This document shows positions 60,238 through 64,000 of a DNA stretch of 64,000 nucleotides, piece after piece. Source of the stretch: RUG12461 sp045657665. GTDB taxonomy: Bacteria; Bacillota; Clostridia; Lachnospirales; Lachnospiraceae. The notes below the pieces were generated by a model that had not been told where the DNA came from, did no database searches, and was given only the letters and a program-made list of their open reading frames with translations. Position 1 is the stretch's first letter; every line of letters starts with the position of its first letter. The translations under genes were made by a program, and so were the position numbers. The stretch covers positions 62,001 through 126,000 of the forward strand of contig JAZOTN010000037.1 of NCBI GenBank assembly GCA_045657665.1, in the 5' to 3' direction.

Positions 60238-61974
60238 ATGAGAAAACCTGGTCAAAAGAGAAAAAAAAGATCACTTCAGAGGATGGCGTTATACTCCATC
60301 CTCTTTGGTTCGTTTATTTTTCTGATGGCGCTTAGTGCCGTCCAGTTCGTGATCTCCGGGTATGGGATCATGCGTGACTACAAGGCCGAAGCAAGACATG
60401 AGGGTGAGTTTGTGATGTCACTCGTTGGTCAGGATTATCTGGAGCGGATCTTTGCCGAGACGAAGGAGAACTATGCTTCCACTCCGGAGTCCCTAAGGAA
60501 AGAGCAGTTTACGGATGAATACCGCGAAAGATGTGCCGTTCTTCTGGACGATGATTTTTTTGCCGCAAGGGAGATCTTCGTAAAATGCCGCGAAGCGACG
60601 GAGATGCGCAACATTCAGGCGGAATTTTTCGATGCGGAAAACGACCGTATGGTGGTGGTGCTGGACGGGGATACACCCGAAAATGCATATCTTCCCGGAC
60701 AGTGGCTGTCCGATGAAAAAGGGGAGATTGAAAATCCTTCGGAGGTTAGACGTATCCTGAATTCTCCCTGGTACATGCCGATCCAGTACGGCGAGGTTTC
60801 CGGCTGGACAGCTACGGACTATATGCTGATCACGGATTCCGGGGATAATCTCATCGGTTATCTTGTAATGAGCATCAACATCAACGAATTCGGACAGCGT
60901 CTGCAAGCCTTTCTTCTTGTGTATATTCCGGTGTTGGTGGTTGTGATGGGGCTGACGGCATACTGGGTGTCACGTGCATTAAAAAAACGGATCATCTATC
61001 CGTTGAACAGTCTGGCGGATGCGGCCCGGGCATATACACGCAGGGATAAAACGGAGGAGATCCCGACGGAGTCCTATTTCGGAGAGCTTGATATCCATAC
61101 CGGAGACGAGATCGAAGAACTCTGGGAAACCATTTCGGATATGGAGCAGGATGTGACAAAAACACTGACCAGGATCCGAAGTGTGACGGCAGAGCAGGAG
61201 AGGATGAAGCAGGAACAGAAGCGTTTCGAGGCCGAGCTCGATATCGCGCGCAGCATCCAGAGAGCCGCGTTGCCATCCGTATTTCCCGCATTTCCGGATC
61301 GGACGGAGTTTGACCTTTATGCCGCCATGACACCCGCGAGAGAAGTAGGAGGGGATTTTTATGATTTCTTCCTTTTGGATCCCGATCATCTGGCTCTTGT
61401 GATCGCCGACGTTTCCGGAAAAGGCGTTCCGGCCGCCCTCTTTATGATGATCAGTAAGCAGGCGCTCAGGAATATCGCGCTTCAGGGAGGTAAACCCTCC
61501 GAGGTGCTTTTCTATGTAAATAATCACCTTTGTGAAAATAATCCGAATGAGATGTTTGTGACGATCTGGTTCGGGATCCTTTCGATCAGTACCGGTGAGA
61601 TCCTCGCAAGCAGCGCCGGACATGAATACCCCATAATCCTTTCCGGATCTGGGAAATATGAGATTTTTGAAGATCCGCACGGACTGGTATGCGGAGCGAT
61701 GCCGGATATGGAGTATGAGGACTATACCTTCACTCTTCCGAGGAATGGGAAGCTTTTTGTATATACGGACGGCGTTCCGGATGTGCATAATGAAAAGGAT
61801 GAGATCTTTGATCTGCAGAGGATCGTAGAGAGCCTGAATGAGGGTTGCGGATCGTCTCCCGAAGAAACCATCGGACATGTCTTCCGAAGTGTAAAGGCTT
61901 TTGAGGGAACGAAAGACCAGTTTGATGACATTACGATGCTGAGCCTCTGGTATAAAGGAGCAGAAAAGAAATGA
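60238..61974 (+). CDS. Membrane sensor phosphatase, HAMP-SpoIIE/RsbU-type PP2C
   Basis: 578 aa. Basic N-terminus, first membrane helix (about 18-42), extracytoplasmic sensor region (about 43-222), second helix (about 223-247), HAMP (about 247-320), a short coiled coil (RSVTAEQERMKQEQKRFEAEL) and a PP2C domain (about 340-575) with metal-binding EVGGDFYDFF, IADVSGKGVPAAL, SAGHEYP, YTDGVPDVHN and DQFDDITML. These enzymes dephosphorylate anti-anti-sigma-type proteins. It starts 29 bases after the peptide gene and overlaps the next phosphatase by 4 bases, so peptide sensing is an attractive but unproven idea. Confidence 0.92.
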   Translation: MRKPGQKRKKRSLQRMALYSILFGSFIFLMALSAVQFVISGYGIMRDYKAEARHEGEFVMSLVGQDYLERIFAETKENYASTPESLRKEQFTDEYRERCAVLLDDDFFAAREIFVKCREATEMRNIQAEFFDAENDRMVVVLDGDTPENAYLPGQWLSDEKGEIENPSEVRRILNSPWYMPIQYGEVSGWTATDYMLITDSGDNLIGYLVMSININEFGQRLQAFLLVYIPVLVVVMGLTAYWVSRALKKRIIYPLNSLADAARAYTRRDKTEEIPTESYFGELDIHTGDEIEELWETISDMEQDVTKTLTRIRSVTAEQERMKQEQKRFEAELDIARSIQRAALPSVFPAFPDRTEFDLYAAMTPAREVGGDFYDFFLLDPDHLALVIADVSGKGVPAALFMMISKQALRNIALQGGKPSEVLFYVNNHLCENNPNEMFVTIWFGILSISTGEILASSAGHEYPIILSGSGKYEIFEDPHGLVCGAMPDMEYEDYTFTLPRNGKLFVYTDGVPDVHNEKDEIFDLQRIVESLNEGCGSSPEETIGHVFRSVKAFEGTKDQFDDITMLSLWYKGAEKK

Positions 61975-64000
61975 GAAAGGATCATGAGTCCCGAAAAACA
62001 CATATATCAAAGAATACCATCGGACGCCGTATCTTTCGGATCCTGCTCGGGACGGCGCTTGGTATTTTGCTTTTTTTAACGGTGATCAACATCATCTATG
62101 TAATGCATACATCGCAAACCGAGAAGGAACGGATCGAGGAGCTTTCCCTGCATGTCGTGAATGAGATCATCAGTCCCATAAACGAGGAAATGGATCAGAG
62201 TTACTTGAATCTTACGGTCGGCAACGCATCGTCGATCAACCGTTTCTTTGACGGGTGCCGTAATATGGTGGAAATGCTCGCTTCGGTAGCAGGCCGCCTT
62301 TATAAGGAAGATCGGCCTTCGCAGGGAACCATCGTGGGATTGCCTACGCCGGAAATGGCAGGTGAGGGAAGTATCTATCGTGTGGATTCCGAAAAGTTTG
62401 ATCCGAATGATCCGGAGCAGATGCATGCGCTGGAAGTCATGAGCCCTCTTCGCCATGTCCTTCGTTCGATTGATTCCATGGATAGCGACATCACATCGGT
62501 TTATTTTGCATCCGCCCAGGGTTTTACGATGTTTGCGGATGCTCAGGCCGGAATGGTCATAGATGACCATGGGAATGTCATTCCGTTTGATGCAACCCAG
62601 CGTGACTGGTATCAGGATGCGGCCGTAGCCGGACATGCCATTTGCGGGTCTCTTAAAACGGATTATTATACGAATGAGCCGATGATGACAATCAGCGCCC
62701 CGGTATATGCGGATGATGAAAAAAAGGAGTTGATCGGCGTGGCGGCGATTGATGTGAGCCTGAATCTGGTGCAGGAAATCCTTGATACCTCGGATTCGAC
62801 GATCGCGACGGCCTGCATGGTCGATCAGAGTGGAAATCTCCAGATCTCAACCAGTGAGACGGGACTGTTCGGACTCGAGCCGAATGAGAGCTCCAATCTC
62901 TATCGGGACAGCAATCCCATTCTCGAGGGGGCGATCGATGCGGCATCTGCGGGCGAAACCGGGTATACCCGGTTTTATCTGAAGCCGGATGACACGGAGA
63001 TTACCGACGATGACATCAAGCAGCAGTTGTTCAGTGAAGATAGGGATGAGATAGACACCGCCATGGATGATCTGCTCCAGGATCTTCGCATTTATAAGGT
63101 GTATTATGCGCCGATCCCTGTTCTGGACTGGTGCTATCTCTATATTGCGGACTCGCTTCCCATGACAGAGAAGATCTATCAGATCATGGAAGACTTTACA
63201 ACGAAAACGGATAAACAGCAGAAGGAAAGACAGACCGCCATGATCATGGCAGTCCTGACGATTCTGGTGACGATGACAGTGATCCTTGTAGTGGTCTATC
63301 TTTTGTCTAAACGGCTTTCAAGAGGAGTCACAAAGCCCATTGTGGCACTTACCAAAAAGGTCCAGATGCTGAGTGGAGACAAGCTGGACTTTACCTGGGA
63401 TATGAAGGCGGATGACGAAACACAGATGCTGGCGGAATCCTTTGAAGGGATGACAAAAAAGATCCGTGAGTACATCCGGGATCTCACGACGGTCACAGCG
63501 GAGAAAGAGCGTATCGGTGCAGAGCTGGATGTTGCACGAAAGATCCAGGCGGACATGCTTCCTGTGGATTTCCCGGAGCGTGATGATTTCCGGCTCTATG
63601 CCTCCATGACGCCTGCAAAAGAGGTGGGAGGCGATTTCTACGACTTCTTCCTGATCGATGAGGATCACCTGGGACTTATCATCGCGGATGTAAGCGGGAA
63701 GGGTGTTCCGGCAGCCCTGTTCATGATGATTTCCAAGACGATCCTTCAGAACTACGCCAAGCTGGGAATCGGTGCAGCGGAGATCCTGGCGAAAACGAAC
63801 GAAGCCCTTTGCGCTGAAAACAGGACGGATATGTTTGTAACGACATGGGTCGGAATTTTAGAAATATCAAGTGGAAAACTGACTTGTGCCAATGCCGGAC
63901 ACGAGTATCCTGCCGTTTGCCAGAACGGACATTTTGCGTTGTTGAAGGACCGGCACGGCTTTGTCCTCGGAGGCATGGAAGGATCGAAATACAGTGAATA
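61971..64000 (+). CDS. Membrane sensor phosphatase, dCache-HAMP-SpoIIE PP2C, 3' truncated by window
   Basis: At least 676 codons from ATG 61971 (overlapping the previous stop), open to the end of the window. First membrane helix about 22-44, a large extracytoplasmic dCache-like sensor (about 45-415, with RDWYQDA and MMTISAPVYADD, and GVAAIDVSL), second helix about 424-447, HAMP, a linker helix (TAEKERIGAELDVARKIQADML) and PP2C domain with EVGGDFYDFF, IADVSGKGVPAAL, NAGHEYP. It is a paralogue of the preceding gene in its output half but has a larger sensor. The dCache fold often binds amino acids or other small ligands. Confidence 0.9.
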   Translation, partial: MRKDHESRKTHISKNTIGRRIFRILLGTALGILLFLTVINIIYVMHTSQTEKERIEELSLHVVNEIISPINEEMDQSYLNLTVGNASSINRFFDGCRNMVEMLASVAGRLYKEDRPSQGTIVGLPTPEMAGEGSIYRVDSEKFDPNDPEQMHALEVMSPLRHVLRSIDSMDSDITSVYFASAQGFTMFADAQAGMVIDDHGNVIPFDATQRDWYQDAAVAGHAICGSLKTDYYTNEPMMTISAPVYADDEKKELIGVAAIDVSLNLVQEILDTSDSTIATACMVDQSGNLQISTSETGLFGLEPNESSNLYRDSNPILEGAIDAASAGETGYTRFYLKPDDTEITDDDIKQQLFSEDRDEIDTAMDDLLQDLRIYKVYYAPIPVLDWCYLYIADSLPMTEKIYQIMEDFTTKTDKQQKERQTAMIMAVLTILVTMTVILVVVYLLSKRLSRGVTKPIVALTKKVQMLSGDKLDFTWDMKADDETQMLAESFEGMTKKIREYIRDLTTVTAEKERIGAELDVARKIQADMLPVDFPERDDFRLYASMTPAKEVGGDFYDFFLIDEDHLGLIIADVSGKGVPAALFMMISKTILQNYAKLGIGAAEILAKTNEALCAENRTDMFVTTWVGILEISSGKLTCANAGHEYPAVCQNGHFALLKDRHGFVLGGMEGSKYSE

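Overview
The window looks like chromosomal DNA of an anaerobic, Gram-positive, roughly 50% GC clostridium, most likely Lachnospiraceae (inferred from gene content only). It carries a ferredoxin-linked membrane [NiFe] hydrogenase, an [FeFe]-hydrogenase maturase, CIRCE-controlled clpB, many two-component and c-di-GMP proteins, glycogen phosphorylase and a class 1B-like dihydroorotate dehydrogenase. I see no prophage, intact IS element, rRNA or CRISPR array.

Layout. 1-2308: end of a hybrid histidine kinase and a response regulator. 2332-12346: one plus-strand block encoding an Ech-type group 4 [NiFe] hydrogenase (echABCDEF) followed by hypF, hypC, hypD and hypE; a composite inverted repeat sits between hypD and hypE. 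12358-14892 (minus): a degenerate GGDEF protein and a YjgR/HerA-like ATPase. 15146-19752: a diguanylate cyclase, a small unknown protein, larB and an N-terminal-only larC (nickel-pincer cofactor), tRNA-Leu(UAG), then hydF. 19802-24017: exonuclease III and a heterodimeric ABC exporter. 24194-28032 (minus): cyclophilin, an unknown protein and a hybrid kinase. 28196-38019: clpB, a TrpB2-type tryptophan synthase beta chain, fchA and folD (one-carbon metabolism), a MATE transporter, rarA and an aminotransferase. 38064-42574 (minus): a glycosyltransferase, a flippase-like membrane protein and glycogen phosphorylase. 42695-51825: AraC regulator, GIY-YIG protein, a third hybrid kinase, an acyl-CoA synthetase, an E2-like protein lacking its catalytic His, and a MATE-HATPase-HD fusion. 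52107-56789: an hflX fragment ending at a REP-like palindrome, a TPR lipoprotein, then pyrC, pyrF and pyrD with no pyrK. 56875-64000: an EAL/GGDEF/PAS protein, a small double-glycine-leader peptide, and two membrane-bound SpoIIE/RsbU-type phosphatases, the second cut by the window end.

How it fits together. Ech would couple reduced ferredoxin to H2 and ion translocation, and HypCDEF build its Fe(CN)2CO centre. HydF implies a separate [FeFe] hydrogenase elsewhere. LarB/LarC point to a nickel-pincer enzyme elsewhere, though LarE, LarA and the LarC C-terminal half are not here. Signalling is dense: three hybrid kinases of one design, four GGDEF/EAL or degenerate GGDEF proteins counting the active cyclase, and two PP2C phosphatases.

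Most worth a second look: the MATE-HATPase-HD fusion; the orphan GG-leader peptide beside two sensor phosphatases; several large composite inverted repeats in intergenic regions, including a related family around pyrD where pyrK would be expected; probable leaderless promoters; and the truncated hflX.
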